16,084 nt of DNA from Desulfobacteraceae bacterium (GCA_011389605.1 JAABTZ010000016.1:1-16084), one strand, 5' to 3'; positions 1 to 6,963 are shown, numbered from the stretch's first letter. Made by a program: numbers and translations. The notes: generated from the letters alone by a model not told the origin.

Positions 1-934
1 AGGACTGCTCTGATGAAAAATCAGGGTAGTTTGAAAACTCAAGTTCCAGGGGCTGATGCCCGCAGGCAAGACTGTGCGCTGAGCGCTGCACAACCGGGCG
101 CCGGATTCGGACGGCAGCATCTTCTGCTGTGGTGTTTTCATCAATCCAGTCCAGCCCCGCGCCGATGGCACCGTAGAGTGGCGCCATTTCATCAATCACA
201 AGGGGCATGCCGATCAGGTCACTGATATGGTTTGTAACAGCTGGATTGCGGGCGACTCCCCCGCAAAAGATCACCGGAGATTCCGGCTTTTCATGCTTAA
301 ATACCGTGTCCGCGATATTTCTGGCCAGTCCACGGCACAGGCCGTCGCAGATTTCTCCAAGACTGTAGCCCTCCTGCTGGGCATGGATCAAATCCGTTTT
401 TGCAAACACTGCACATCTGGAGGCAATCCTGGGAACCTCGCCGGTATTGGCAGCCGCAACCCTGGCCAACTCTTTGATGCCCGAAAGCCGAAGCCTGCCT
501 GCCTGCTGGTCCAAAAAACTCCCGGTTCCAGCAGCGCACGAGGTGTTGGTCTGCAGGCCCGCATATTGCCCCTGCCTGTCAAAGCGCATCAGGGCGAACT
601 TTTCGCCCCCTACATGAAGCACGGCCCCAAGTTTTTCATTAAAATGGCGGGCTGCGGCAATCACTGCCACCCTGTCATCGCAGCGCCAGTCTGCATCAAC
701 GATCCGGGGGGTGGATTGTGTGGCGCAGACAGCAGCCAGCCCGGAAAGGTCCAGATTATCTGTGATCTTTTCCAGGGTACCTGCAATTTCACCGTAATGA
801 AACCGGTAATCAGTGTGCAGGATTTTTTTCTCAGTTGTCAGGACTGCTATGCCGACACACACCGAACCTGCGTCGACACACAGGATCAGGGAGGTTTTTT
901 TTCCGTCTTGGGTCTTAGAAGAGACTGTTTTCAT
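1..934 (-). CDS. Acyl-CoA dehydratase activase / BcrAD-BadFG-type ATPase, partial (C-terminus off the left edge)
   Basis: The frame is open from an ATG at 934-932 to the window edge, giving 311 residues. It looks like an ASKHA-fold ATPase of the HgdC/BcrAD family, which uses ATP to pass one low-potential electron from a bound [4Fe-4S] cluster to a 2-hydroxyacyl-CoA dehydratase or aryl-CoA reductase. Visible motifs are a phosphate-1 loop (DAGS, residues 21-24), HVGGEKFAL (107-115) in the place of the family GGQDSK motif, SCAAGTGSFLD (132-142), SRCAVFAKTD (172-181), CGGVARNP (224-231) and a C-terminal GAIGAGL (255-261). Cys133 and Cys174 match the two cysteines that hold the cluster at the dimer interface in HgdC. 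The protein continues at least 50 residues past the end of the ATPase domain, so it may be one of the large fused activases. Its start overlaps the stop of the upstream gene as ATGA. The family call is firm; the substrate is unknown. Confidence 0.8.
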   Translation of the reverse strand, partial: MKTVSSKTQDGKKTSLILCVDAGSVCVGIAVLTTEKKILHTDYRFHYGEIAGTLEKITDNLDLSGLAAVCATQSTPRIVDADWRCDDRVAVIAAARHFNEKLGAVLHVGGEKFALMRFDRQGQYAGLQTNTSCAAGTGSFLDQQAGRLRLSGIKELARVAAANTGEVPRIASRCAVFAKTDLIHAQQEGYSLGEICDGLCRGLARNIADTVFKHEKPESPVIFCGGVARNPAVTNHISDLIGMPLVIDEMAPLYGAIGAGLDWIDENTTAEDAAVRIRRPVVQRSAHSLACGHQPLELEFSNYPDFSSEQS

Positions 935-2562
935 GGATCAATCCCTGTAATTTGAGATGGTTTTTCAATCACCAGCTCCGGGCCGCGGTGATATCCGATC
1001 CGGGCACGGTTAATCCGGATGCGCCCGGGTGATTCAGGCTCAAGAGACTTGTCGCGGAAGTATAGCCGGATCCGCCTTTGATTTCCATAATGAAACTGCC
1101 CCCCGGCATACCGTCCCCTGTATTTGCCAGTAACCTCGTTTTCAAGGCCCGGACTGCAGAGGTCGATCTCTGGATCGTTTATATACCATTTTCCTCTGAA
1201 ATCAACCCGGCCCACAGGGATTAGATCATCAATTCCTGTAACCTCCAGGTTGCCGTAAAACCGTTTAAGCCGGGTTACCTTCAAGTCATACATGCCGCCT
1301 TCCTCCAGTCCTGCCGCAGCCTTGTATACATAGATGGCCCGGCCGTCTGCCTGCTTTATCACGGCATTATCCTCATGGCGGTAGATTACCGCGCAGTCTT
1401 TAAGCTTAAAATTAACCTCGCCGCTTTTGGAGTCATAAAAATCTGCAATACTGGCTTTTTCAGGCCTGCCGGGTGATGGCAGAGCCCCGCTGCCGAAAGA
1501 AAAGGCTTTGGTGCTAAGACAGGCATAAACAGGCAGATGATCGGAATACCCAAATCCTAGATGACCCCCCCTGCCTTTATCTGTGCGCTGCCAGCGCATG
1601 ACCTTTTCTTTTTCAAACAGATATCCCGGATCAAACCGGTCAAAGGAATTGTCCAGATAGGAAATGCCGTAATCATCATAAAGGGATGCGGGCAGCAAAA
1701 TGGCATCCGGGCTCTGGGGCCGGCCGAAAAACAGTGTTGACCAGCGTCGGTCTTCGGGCAATTCCAGCCACAGGTTATAGTGCAGATGCTTATCCGAAGA
1801 CCGGATCAACTGTTTTTCACTGACAAGCCTGCCCGCGGAAAATGTCTTTAAAATATGATTAAGCCCAGTTATCCCGTTGGTATCATTTAATGAGCCACGG
1901 CCTGCCATGGTTTCATGCTCATTGTAATTGCTGTTGAAATCGCCCAGAAGAACGTAATCGGCGCTTTCAGGCAGGGTCTTTACCGCCCTGGCAAGGGCCC
2001 GGGCACAGGCAAGACGAAGGCTTTCAGGCCCGCTTTTGGATTTCCAGTGATTTACAAACACAACAAGACGGTCTCCGTCAACATCCAGATCCGCCCTGAG
2101 AATACTACGCCCGGATCCCCGGGCAGCATAAATCTCTTCCGTGTTTGTAACAGGAAACCTTGAAAGAAGTGCACAATTTACCGTGGCGGGCCTTGAATCG
2201 GCAATAACGGCATGGGGATAATTTGTCCCCCGGCTTTTGAGCCGAAGCCGCAGTCTCTCAAGGGCTTTTCCGGACTCTACTTCCTGCAGTCCTATGATAT
2301 CGGCGGAAAGGTCATGAATCACCCTGGACAGATTGCCGAGTTTGCGCTCCATCATCTCGTTGTTCCACCCAAGCCGGCCGCCCGGGATATAACCCGGATA
2401 TTCGGTACCGTCATGTTCAAGATCAAAGAGATTTTCAAGATTGTAGGATGCTATTTTGATGCATCGGTCCCCGATTGCCGGGCCCGCAAAGACAAGCAGA
2501 AAAATCAGTATTCCCGCAAAAATACCCTGTTTTTTGAATCCAAATATTTTTGATAAAGACAT
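931..2562 (-). CDS. Secreted endonuclease/exonuclease/phosphatase (EEP) family protein
   Basis: This 543-residue protein has an N-terminal signal peptide or membrane anchor: lysines near residues 5-11, a hydrophobic core at about 13-29, and possible cleavage near 31. It is therefore probably exported. The EEP metal-dependent phosphoesterase fold follows at about 35-350. Its motifs are SYNLENLF with Asn41, GLQEVE with Glu94, NHWKSKS with His172, LGDFNSN with Asp208 and Asn210, and the terminal SDH (340-342) with Asp341 and His342. These are the usual metal-binding and catalytic residues, so it should be active on a phosphodiester or phosphomonoester (nucleic acid, lipid head group or similar). 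Residues about 365-450 look like a beta-rich OB-fold-type region, as in other bacterial extracellular nucleases; the last 90 residues are unassigned. The start at 2562 is chosen because the signal peptide begins directly there. The stop overlaps the next gene by four bases (ATGA), suggesting translational coupling. Confidence 0.85.
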   Translation of the reverse strand: MSLSKIFGFKKQGIFAGILIFLLVFAGPAIGDRCIKIASYNLENLFDLEHDGTEYPGYIPGGRLGWNNEMMERKLGNLSRVIHDLSADIIGLQEVESGKALERLRLRLKSRGTNYPHAVIADSRPATVNCALLSRFPVTNTEEIYAARGSGRSILRADLDVDGDRLVVFVNHWKSKSGPESLRLACARALARAVKTLPESADYVLLGDFNSNYNEHETMAGRGSLNDTNGITGLNHILKTFSAGRLVSEKQLIRSSDKHLHYNLWLELPEDRRWSTLFFGRPQSPDAILLPASLYDDYGISYLDNSFDRFDPGYLFEKEKVMRWQRTDKGRGGHLGFGYSDHLPVYACLSTKAFSFGSGALPSPGRPEKASIADFYDSKSGEVNFKLKDCAVIYRHEDNAVIKQADGRAIYVYKAAAGLEEGGMYDLKVTRLKRFYGNLEVTGIDDLIPVGRVDFRGKWYINDPEIDLCSPGLENEVTGKYRGRYAGGQFHYGNQRRIRLYFRDKSLEPESPGRIRINRARIGYHRGPELVIEKPSQITGIDP

Positions 2563-2698
2563 TAGAATCTCGTTTTTGGTTAGCCTGTAAAAAGCTGTTT
2601 TTGCGGGCAGTGTTAAGTGTTAAGTAAAATCAAGAAGTTATTTTTTTATTATTTGGCGGTTATATCAGTTTTGACGTTTTCATAAAAACTCGATTTCA

Positions 2699-2823
2699 GA
2701 TGGTGCCGTAAAAAGTTCAAGATCAAAGCTTGCGCGATTTTGAAGAATGCAGCGTACTTAGCCGTACGTGAAATTCTGAAAAATCGCGCGTAACGCAGAT
2801 ATTGAACTTTTTACGGCCCCATC
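2699..2823 (+). repeat. Dispersed long imperfect palindrome, copy 1 (MITE- or BIME-like)
   Basis: This element of about 125 bases has matching inverted ends: GCCGTAAAAAGTTCAA at 2705-2720 pairs perfectly with 2802-2817, and the pairing continues outward to 2699 and 2823 with one mismatch. Inside, 2732-2741 pairs perfectly with 2780-2789, and the centre holds CGTAC (2753-2757) facing GTACG (2764-2768). The whole can fold into one long interrupted hairpin. A second copy in the same orientation lies at 13966-14091. No transposase is present, so if it is mobile it is non-autonomous. Similarity to copy 2 begins slightly before the palindrome, at about 2680. Confidence 0.85.
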
Positions 2824-2857
2824 ACAATTGTCTGCTTTTTCATTGACATCCAATATA

Positions 2858-2884
2858 TTGACCGTTAATTAAAATAGTTATAAT
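2858..2884 (+). promoter_or_regulatory. Possible sigma-70 promoter for the receiver/PATAN gene
   Basis: TTGACC at 2858-2863 and a perfect TATAAT at 2879-2884 are separated by 15 bases, slightly short of the preferred 17. A further TTGACA at 2843-2848 is present, but its spacing to TATAAT is too long. The site lies just after the hairpin repeat and about 90 bases before the chosen start codon. Prediction from sequence only. Confidence 0.35.
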
Positions 2885-2971
2885 AAAATAAAAAGACACG
2901 GTCAAGCAACCCCTTTCATACACCTCATGGCTGCGCAGTCCGCGGGCGGCTCCAGGCAATACGGACGGATT

Positions 2972-4144
2972 ATGGATAAAGTACTCATTGTTGAAAACCA
3001 GCGCAGAACCCTTGAACATATCCGGGAAGGGTTCAAGGACCTCCATCATTTCGAACTGCTGACAGCCTCCACCCTTAAAACCGCAGTTGATATAATGAAT
3101 ACAACCCGGATTGCCGTGCTGGCAACCGGCATTCGCCTGCCCCAGGGCGACGGCCTGGACCTGCTGGCCCTTATGACCCGAAAATATTCTTCCATTCCTT
3201 GCATTGTCATGCTGGAAAAAGATGATCCCAAGCCCTGGTTTATCGACCGAACAGGTCATACAGGGGTCTTGTATTATCTGAAAAAGCCATTTTCCTTTGG
3301 AAGACTTGCCTCTGCCATCTTTGTAGGACTAAACCTGCGCGACGAAGGCCAGACCAGAAACGGCCTGGCAATGACCAACTTCCTGCCTCTTGTGGCCATT
3401 GCGCGCAAAACCTGCCAGATGGAGATCAAATCGGGATCCCGCCAGAAAGGTATTTGTTATTTTGAAAACGGCCGTCTGCTGGACGCCAGGACCATGGACT
3501 TTAAGGGAGATGCCGCGGCAAAACAGATTGCTGACTGGAGAGCCATTCAAATCGCCTTTTCCCCTCTTTCCCCCCAAAACCGTGAGGCCAGGGTCAGCAT
3601 GGATCTGCTTACACTGGCCAAAGCCACCTGGGAGAAGGGATCAAAGAATTCCGGTTCTTCAGCCCCTTCCACCCCGCACAAGGCCCAATCCTCTTCACCG
3701 GCCGGATCAAAATTTGAAGAAGCTCTGCGGAAACATGCAGACGTCCTCCGCTCCACCAAGGGTTACAAGGGACTGGCAATTGCAAACAGCAGTGGCGAGA
3801 TCCTTGCCAGTGACACATCACAGCGGGCGGATATCGATTTCAGCGCCATTTCTGAAATGAGCAGCCAGATGTTTACAGACTGCTCAAGACACCTTAGCCG
3901 GAAAGGTCTTGGCCGGTGCCACGGGTTAAGCCTGCACACTGACCAGGGGATACTGATCGTGCGCACCACGGATATGTATGTAAACGGCAACTATCGTTTC
4001 CTGGCCCTTATGGCAGAAGACGGCAACTGCTATTTCATGCAGACCCAACTCAACTCCCTGATTCCAAAAATTCTTTCCGAAGCCTCCGGCTTTGGTAAAG
4101 ATTTGAAAAACGACCTGCTGCTGGCAAGAAAACACAATTTTTGA
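2972..4144 (+). CDS. Degenerate receiver - DUF4388 (PATAN) - roadblock-like regulatory protein
   Basis: The start at 2972 is chosen because MDKVLIVEN is a normal receiver-domain beginning; an upstream ATG at 2927 only adds a non-conserved 15-residue tail. The protein is 390 residues. Residues about 1-120 form a CheY-like receiver fold: IVEN (6-9) sits at the acidic pocket, the strand 3 motif reads ATGIRLP (51-57), and Lys104 in YYLKKPF is kept. The phosphorylated Asp is missing, with Gly53 in its place, so it is probably a pseudo-receiver. Residues about 135-220 match DUF4388/PATAN (LPLVAIARK, then YFENGRLLDA). A Ser/Pro-rich linker (224-245) leads to a roadblock/LC7-like domain (about 248-365; GLAIANSSGEILAS at 267-280). 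There is no DNA-binding or catalytic domain, so it probably works through protein contacts. Such proteins occur with Mgl/Ras-like GTPases and polarity systems in deltaproteobacteria, but no such partner is visible here. Confidence 0.75.
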   Translation: MDKVLIVENQRRTLEHIREGFKDLHHFELLTASTLKTAVDIMNTTRIAVLATGIRLPQGDGLDLLALMTRKYSSIPCIVMLEKDDPKPWFIDRTGHTGVLYYLKKPFSFGRLASAIFVGLNLRDEGQTRNGLAMTNFLPLVAIARKTCQMEIKSGSRQKGICYFENGRLLDARTMDFKGDAAAKQIADWRAIQIAFSPLSPQNREARVSMDLLTLAKATWEKGSKNSGSSAPSTPHKAQSSSPAGSKFEEALRKHADVLRSTKGYKGLAIANSSGEILASDTSQRADIDFSAISEMSSQMFTDCSRHLSRKGLGRCHGLSLHTDQGILIVRTTDMYVNGNYRFLALMAEDGNCYFMQTQLNSLIPKILSEASGFGKDLKNDLLLARKHNF

Positions 4145-4277
4145 CGGCAATCGAACCTGTCGCTTACCGGCTTTTATATCAATCTGCCCTGGGCTCATTG
4201 CCAAAGCGGTCTAACGGGCAGCCGAGCCCGCCTTTGCACCCCTCTATTCCGGCAGGCCCCATCAATAAAAAAAGTGC

Positions 4278-4306
4278 TTGACGCCCCCTGTTATACTTGT
4301 TAATCA
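4278..4306 (+). promoter_or_regulatory. Candidate promoter of the F0 operon
   Basis: TTGACG at 4278-4283 and TAATCA at 4301-4306 are 17 bases apart, within the 190-base gap before the first F0 gene. The -10 match is moderate. A ribosome binding site, AGGGA at 4320-4324, precedes the ATG at 4335. The rest of the gap (4145-4277) shows no convincing terminator or other gene. Confidence 0.4.
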
Positions 4307-4334
4307 AGTTGATCTTTAAAGGGACGAAATATTT

Positions 4335-4616
4335 ATGGCTCCCAAAAAATTTTTTAATTTTAATGATAACCGCCCATGGGCCCAGCACCTGCAGATCGTC
4401 ATGCAACTCGGGCTTACAATGGCCGGCTCGATTGTTTTCTGCCTGTTTGTTGGACGTCTTTTAGACCGATGGCTGGCAACAGGGGGAATTTTCACCGCTG
4501 TTTTCATTATTCTGGGCATTGTCGGCGGCGGGGTTGTGGTATACCGGCAGATTCTGGAAGTCACGGAATCCGAAAAAAATAAGGATTCGGCTCCGGATAA
4601 CGAGGATTTAAAATAA
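4335..4616 (+). CDS. AtpZ/AtpI-family small membrane protein of the F0 operon
   Basis: This 93-residue protein has two membrane segments (about 22-44 and 50-71), separated by a short basic turn containing GRLLDRW. A charged, hydrophilic C-terminal tail follows from about residue 75. This is the layout of the AtpZ (F0F1-ATPase subunit, putative) family, which lies at the head of ATP synthase operons and is thought to work with AtpI in c-ring assembly or in Mg2+/Ca2+ handling. It is the first gene of the operon, follows a candidate promoter, and is separated from the next start by a single base. The AtpQ protein of N-ATPase operons is a possible alternative, but the rest of the operon does not follow the N-ATPase gene order. 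Confidence 0.75.
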   Translation: MAPKKFFNFNDNRPWAQHLQIVMQLGLTMAGSIVFCLFVGRLLDRWLATGGIFTAVFIILGIVGGGVVVYRQILEVTESEKNKDSAPDNEDLK

Positions 4617-4617
4617 A

Positions 4618-5019
4618 ATGGAACCGTATGCGGAAATAAGGTCGGTTGAAAAGAAATACAGCTCTGTTGCCATGGCAATTGCTGTATGCTTTGGACTGCT
4701 CCTGATAATAGCCGACATGAAGCCCTTGGGCAAAGGCCTTATTCTTGGCACTCTTTTCAGTGTGCTCAACTTTATAATCATGGGCGAAACCCTTACCAGA
4801 AGGATAGCGGGCACCCGTAAACGCGCGGCGATGCGCTCCGGCTTACACCTGCTTTTCAGATACATACTCCTGGCAGTTCCACTGATACTTGCCGTCAAGT
4901 TTCCTTCATATCATCTGGCAACAACCATTGCCGGCCTGTTTATGATTCAGATACTGATAATGGCCCACCATGCAGGCCTGGCTGTTTATGAATCCAAACG
5001 TAAAAAACTGGACTATTGA
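4618..5019 (+). CDS. atpI: ATP synthase AtpI-like protein
   Basis: This 133-residue protein has four predicted membrane segments (about 15-33, 41-57, 77-94, 99-121), with basic loops between segments 2 and 3 (LTRRIAGTRKRAAMR) and at the C-terminus (ESKRKKLDY). Size, topology and position directly before subunit a fit the AtpI family, which assists assembly of the c-ring and is not part of the mature enzyme. Sequence conservation in the family is low, so the call rests mainly on context and topology. It begins one base after the stop of the AtpZ-like gene and ends six bases before atpB. Confidence 0.7.
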   Translation: MEPYAEIRSVEKKYSSVAMAIAVCFGLLLIIADMKPLGKGLILGTLFSVLNFIIMGETLTRRIAGTRKRAAMRSGLHLLFRYILLAVPLILAVKFPSYHLATTIAGLFMIQILIMAHHAGLAVYESKRKKLDY

Positions 5020-5025
5020 TGCGCC

Positions 5026-5700
5026 ATGGAAGAACTTGGAAAAATACACCAACTAATCGTTAACCTGTCCGGCTACCAGATGACTTTCAACCTCGATATT
5101 CTGGTCATGACATGGATTGTCATCATAGGGCTGCTGGTGTTCGGTTTCTTTGCCGCACGCAAGCAGCAAATGATCCCCGGAACCCTGCAAACCATCGGAG
5201 AAACATTTGTTTTCCAGTTTTACTCCCTGACCGAGGACGCCCTGGGAGAGGATATGGCAAAAAGCTACGCTCCCATGATTATAGCCCTGTTTATGTTTGT
5301 ACTGTTCTGCAACTGGATCGGTTTTATTCCCCACCTCTACGAGCCCACAAACGACTTAAATACTCCCCTGAGCCTCGGCTTAATGGGTTTTGTCATCGCC
5401 CATTATGCTGGTATAAGGCAAAAAGGTTTTAAAAAATATATAAAGGCTTATTTTGATCCGATTTTTTTCATGGCGCCGTTGAATATCATCGGTGAAATAT
5501 CCAAGGTTATTTCCATCTCGTTTCGTCTTTTTGGAAATATCATGGGCGGCACTATCATTGTGCTGGTGGTTTCCCATCTGGTTTTCAGCCTCTTGCTGCC
5601 GCCGTTTCTGAATGCTTTTTTTGTCCTTTTCATTGGCGGGATACAGGCATTTGTTTTTACGATGCTCACACTGGTATACATAGCGGTACAGGTAAATTAA
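5026..5700 (+). CDS. atpB: ATP synthase F0 subunit a
   Basis: This 224-residue integral membrane protein forms the stator half-channels for the translocated ion. The essential arginine is Arg167 in SISFRLFGNIMGG (163-175); Glu157 lies in GEISK and Gln207 in GGIQAFVFTMLTLVYI (204-219), as in standard a subunits. NWIGFIPHLYEPTNDLNTPLSLGL (96-119) is the conserved central region, here quoted in outline: the key residues are Pro107, Asn109, Asp110 and Asn112. The length is within the normal bacterial range, with a short periplasmic N-terminus. No clear ribosome binding site precedes the ATG at 5026, which lies six bases after the atpI stop, so translation may be coupled. The next start codon follows the stop directly. 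Whether H+ or Na+ passes cannot be read from this subunit alone. Confidence 0.97.
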   Translation: MEELGKIHQLIVNLSGYQMTFNLDILVMTWIVIIGLLVFGFFAARKQQMIPGTLQTIGETFVFQFYSLTEDALGEDMAKSYAPMIIALFMFVLFCNWIGFIPHLYEPTNDLNTPLSLGLMGFVIAHYAGIRQKGFKKYIKAYFDPIFFMAPLNIIGEISKVISISFRLFGNIMGGTIIVLVVSHLVFSLLLPPFLNAFFVLFIGGIQAFVFTMLTLVYIAVQVN

Positions 5701-6918
5701 ATGATGTCCATCGATATTGAAGCCTGGGTTAAAGTGGCGGCGTTTCTCGGAGCCGGTTTGTCCATGGGATTCGGCGCAATCGGTGCCGCAATCGGAGAAG
5801 GGTTTGCTGCTGCAAAAGCAAACAATGCCATTTCTGAAAATCCGACCTATTCCGGCGACATTATAAAGATGATGCTGGTGGGCCAGGCAATCGCGGAAAC
5901 CGCAGCGATATTTGCCTTGGTCATTGGCGTTCTGCTGCTGTTTGCCGCAGGGGGCAATGTGTCCATGATTACAGCCGCAGGTCTTATTGGCGCAGGTTTG
6001 TCCATGGGCCTTGGCGCCATTGGATCCGGTGTCGGATCAGGTTTTCCGGCAGGAGAAGCATGCGCAGGGCTGGCCCGTCAGCCTGCTCTTAGCCGCAGCC
6101 TTACCACTACAATGCTTATAGGCTCTGCAGTCAGCCAGACCCCTGCTATTTTTTCAATGGTCATTGCTTTTATGCTGATGTTTATTAACTTTTCAGGCGG
6201 ATCACCACATATGGTGGCAGCCCTGCTGGGCGCCGGTTTGTGCATGGGATTCGGCGCCATAGGGTCGGGAATCGGATCGGGTTTTCCGGCAGGTCAGGCT
6301 TGTGTGGGGTTGGCCAGGCAACCGGCCATGGGCAGCCGTTTGACCACCAACATGCTCATTGGAGCTGCAGTCAGCCAGACACCGGCTATTTTTGCCATGG
6401 TTGTCTCCTTTATGCTGATGTTTGTCAGTTTTGCCGGAACGCCGGTGCATCCGACTTCAGCTGCCTTAATAGGTGCCGGTCTGGCCACGGGCCTGGCAGC
6501 AATCGGCTCAGGTGTCGGAAGCGGTCTTGCCGCCGGGGCAGGCTGCGAGGGATGGGCCAGACAACCCATGACAAGCGGCAATGTCTTGGTTATCATGCTT
6601 GTAGGGCAGGCCGTATCTCAAACTCCATCGATTTTCGGGCTTCTGATAAGTTTCGTGCTCATTTTCAAGGGGTATGCCGCAACAGAGGTTTTTATTGTAT
6701 CAACGGCTTTGCTTTCAGCTGGTTTGTGCACTGGGCTTGGCGGCATTGGCGCCGGTGTGGGAAACGGCCAGGTAGCGGAAAGCGCTGTATCCTGGGTGGC
6801 GCGAAATGTTGAACAGGAAGCCGTACTGATGCGCACCATGCTTGTTGGACAAGCCGTGTCACAGTCAACGGCCATATATGCCATGGTTGTTTCTTTGGCA
6901 TTGATCTTTTTGGTATAA
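5701..6918 (+). CDS. atpE: Five-hairpin fused F0 subunit c (one intact ion site, four Gln-substituted)
   Basis: This protein has 405 residues where a normal c subunit has about 80. Five c-type helical hairpins follow one another in frame, at about residues 10-82, 89-162, 170-243, 251-323 and 330-404, with a period of 80-81 residues. Each has the glycine-rich first helix and a second helix of GQA(I/V)-type sequence. The ion-binding carboxylate is present only in hairpin 1 (Glu66 in AIAETAAIF), together with Glu33 on its first helix. The equivalent residues are Gln146, Gln226, Gln307 and Gln388 in hairpins 2-5, and the partner position is Ser113, Ser193, Ser274 and Asn355. The cytoplasmic loop reads ARQP in hairpins 2-4. 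It starts right after the atpB stop with a weak AGGT site; the second Met (5704) is an alternative. Known multi-hairpin c proteins (V-type proteolipids, Acetobacterium woodii c1) also lose carboxylates. It most likely assembles into the rotor with the single c protein. Confidence 0.92.
   Translation: MMSIDIEAWVKVAAFLGAGLSMGFGAIGAAIGEGFAAAKANNAISENPTYSGDIIKMMLVGQAIAETAAIFALVIGVLLLFAAGGNVSMITAAGLIGAGLSMGLGAIGSGVGSGFPAGEACAGLARQPALSRSLTTTMLIGSAVSQTPAIFSMVIAFMLMFINFSGGSPHMVAALLGAGLCMGFGAIGSGIGSGFPAGQACVGLARQPAMGSRLTTNMLIGAAVSQTPAIFAMVVSFMLMFVSFAGTPVHPTSAALIGAGLATGLAAIGSGVGSGLAAGAGCEGWARQPMTSGNVLVIMLVGQAVSQTPSIFGLLISFVLIFKGYAATEVFIVSTALLSAGLCTGLGGIGAGVGNGQVAESAVSWVARNVEQEAVLMRTMLVGQAVSQSTAIYAMVVSLALIFLV
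5965..6429 (+). repeat. Tandem coding repeat: hairpin units 2 and 3 of the fused c gene
   Basis: The two units (about 5965-6186 and 6208-6429) encode hairpins that are about three quarters identical in protein. They also remain close in DNA: for example TTTTCCGGCAGG occurs in both, at 6041-6052 and 6281-6292, and GCAGTCAGCCAGAC at 6127-6140 and 6367-6380. Units 1, 4 and 5 are clearly more divergent. This suggests that the duplication creating units 2 and 3 was the latest, or that gene conversion keeps them similar. Confidence 0.7.
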
Positions 6919-6953
6919 AACAATAAATTCAAATAAACCCCTAAATATCAATT

Positions 6954-6959
6954 GGAGGA
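6954..6959 (+). promoter_or_regulatory. Strong ribosome binding site of the single-hairpin c gene
   Basis: GGAGGA lies four bases before the ATG at 6964, in an unstructured AT-rich spacer of 45 bases after the fused c gene. It is the best ribosome binding site in the operon and fixes the start at 6964 rather than an in-frame TTG at 6952. It suggests that the single c protein is made in larger amounts than the fused protein. Confidence 0.8.
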
Positions 6960-6963
6960 AATT

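Larger units (their letters stand above)
2563..2971. other. Intergenic region between divergent genes
   Basis: This gap separates the minus-strand EEP gene from the plus-strand receiver/PATAN gene. It is AT-rich at both ends. It contains the long hairpin repeat at 2699-2823, a short direct repeat (GTTAAGT twice, near 2610-2624), and promoter-like sequence at about 2843-2884. No further coding frame is supported. The plus-strand frame does extend upstream to an ATG at 2927, but there is no ribosome binding site before it. Confidence 0.6.

Noticed and set aside
227..955. Plus-strand open frame of 242 codons
   Set aside because: It is antisense to the activase gene, which has clear family motifs on the minus strand. 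The plus-strand translation shows no recognisable domain and is rich in Cys, Gly, His and Pro, typical of a shadow frame.
2843..2848. TTGACA as the -35 of the 2972 gene
   Set aside because: Spacing to the good TATAAT at 2879 is 30 bases. At the right spacing only a poor TAATTA is found.
4185..4235. Terminator after the receiver/PATAN gene
   Set aside because: GGGCTC and GAGCCC can pair, but the loop is long and no T-run follows, so it is not a convincing intrinsic terminator.
6240..6812. Plus-strand frame of 190 codons within the fused c gene
   Set aside because: It is an out-of-frame reading of the repeated c hairpins (His/Cys/Arg-rich, repetitive), and long only because the GC-rich repeat has few stops.
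5701..6918. Fused c gene as an assembly or frameshift artefact
   Set aside because: The frame is intact for 405 codons, linkers between hairpins differ from one another, and all four extra hairpins share the Glu-to-Gln change. A collapsed or misjoined array of normal c genes would keep the Glu.
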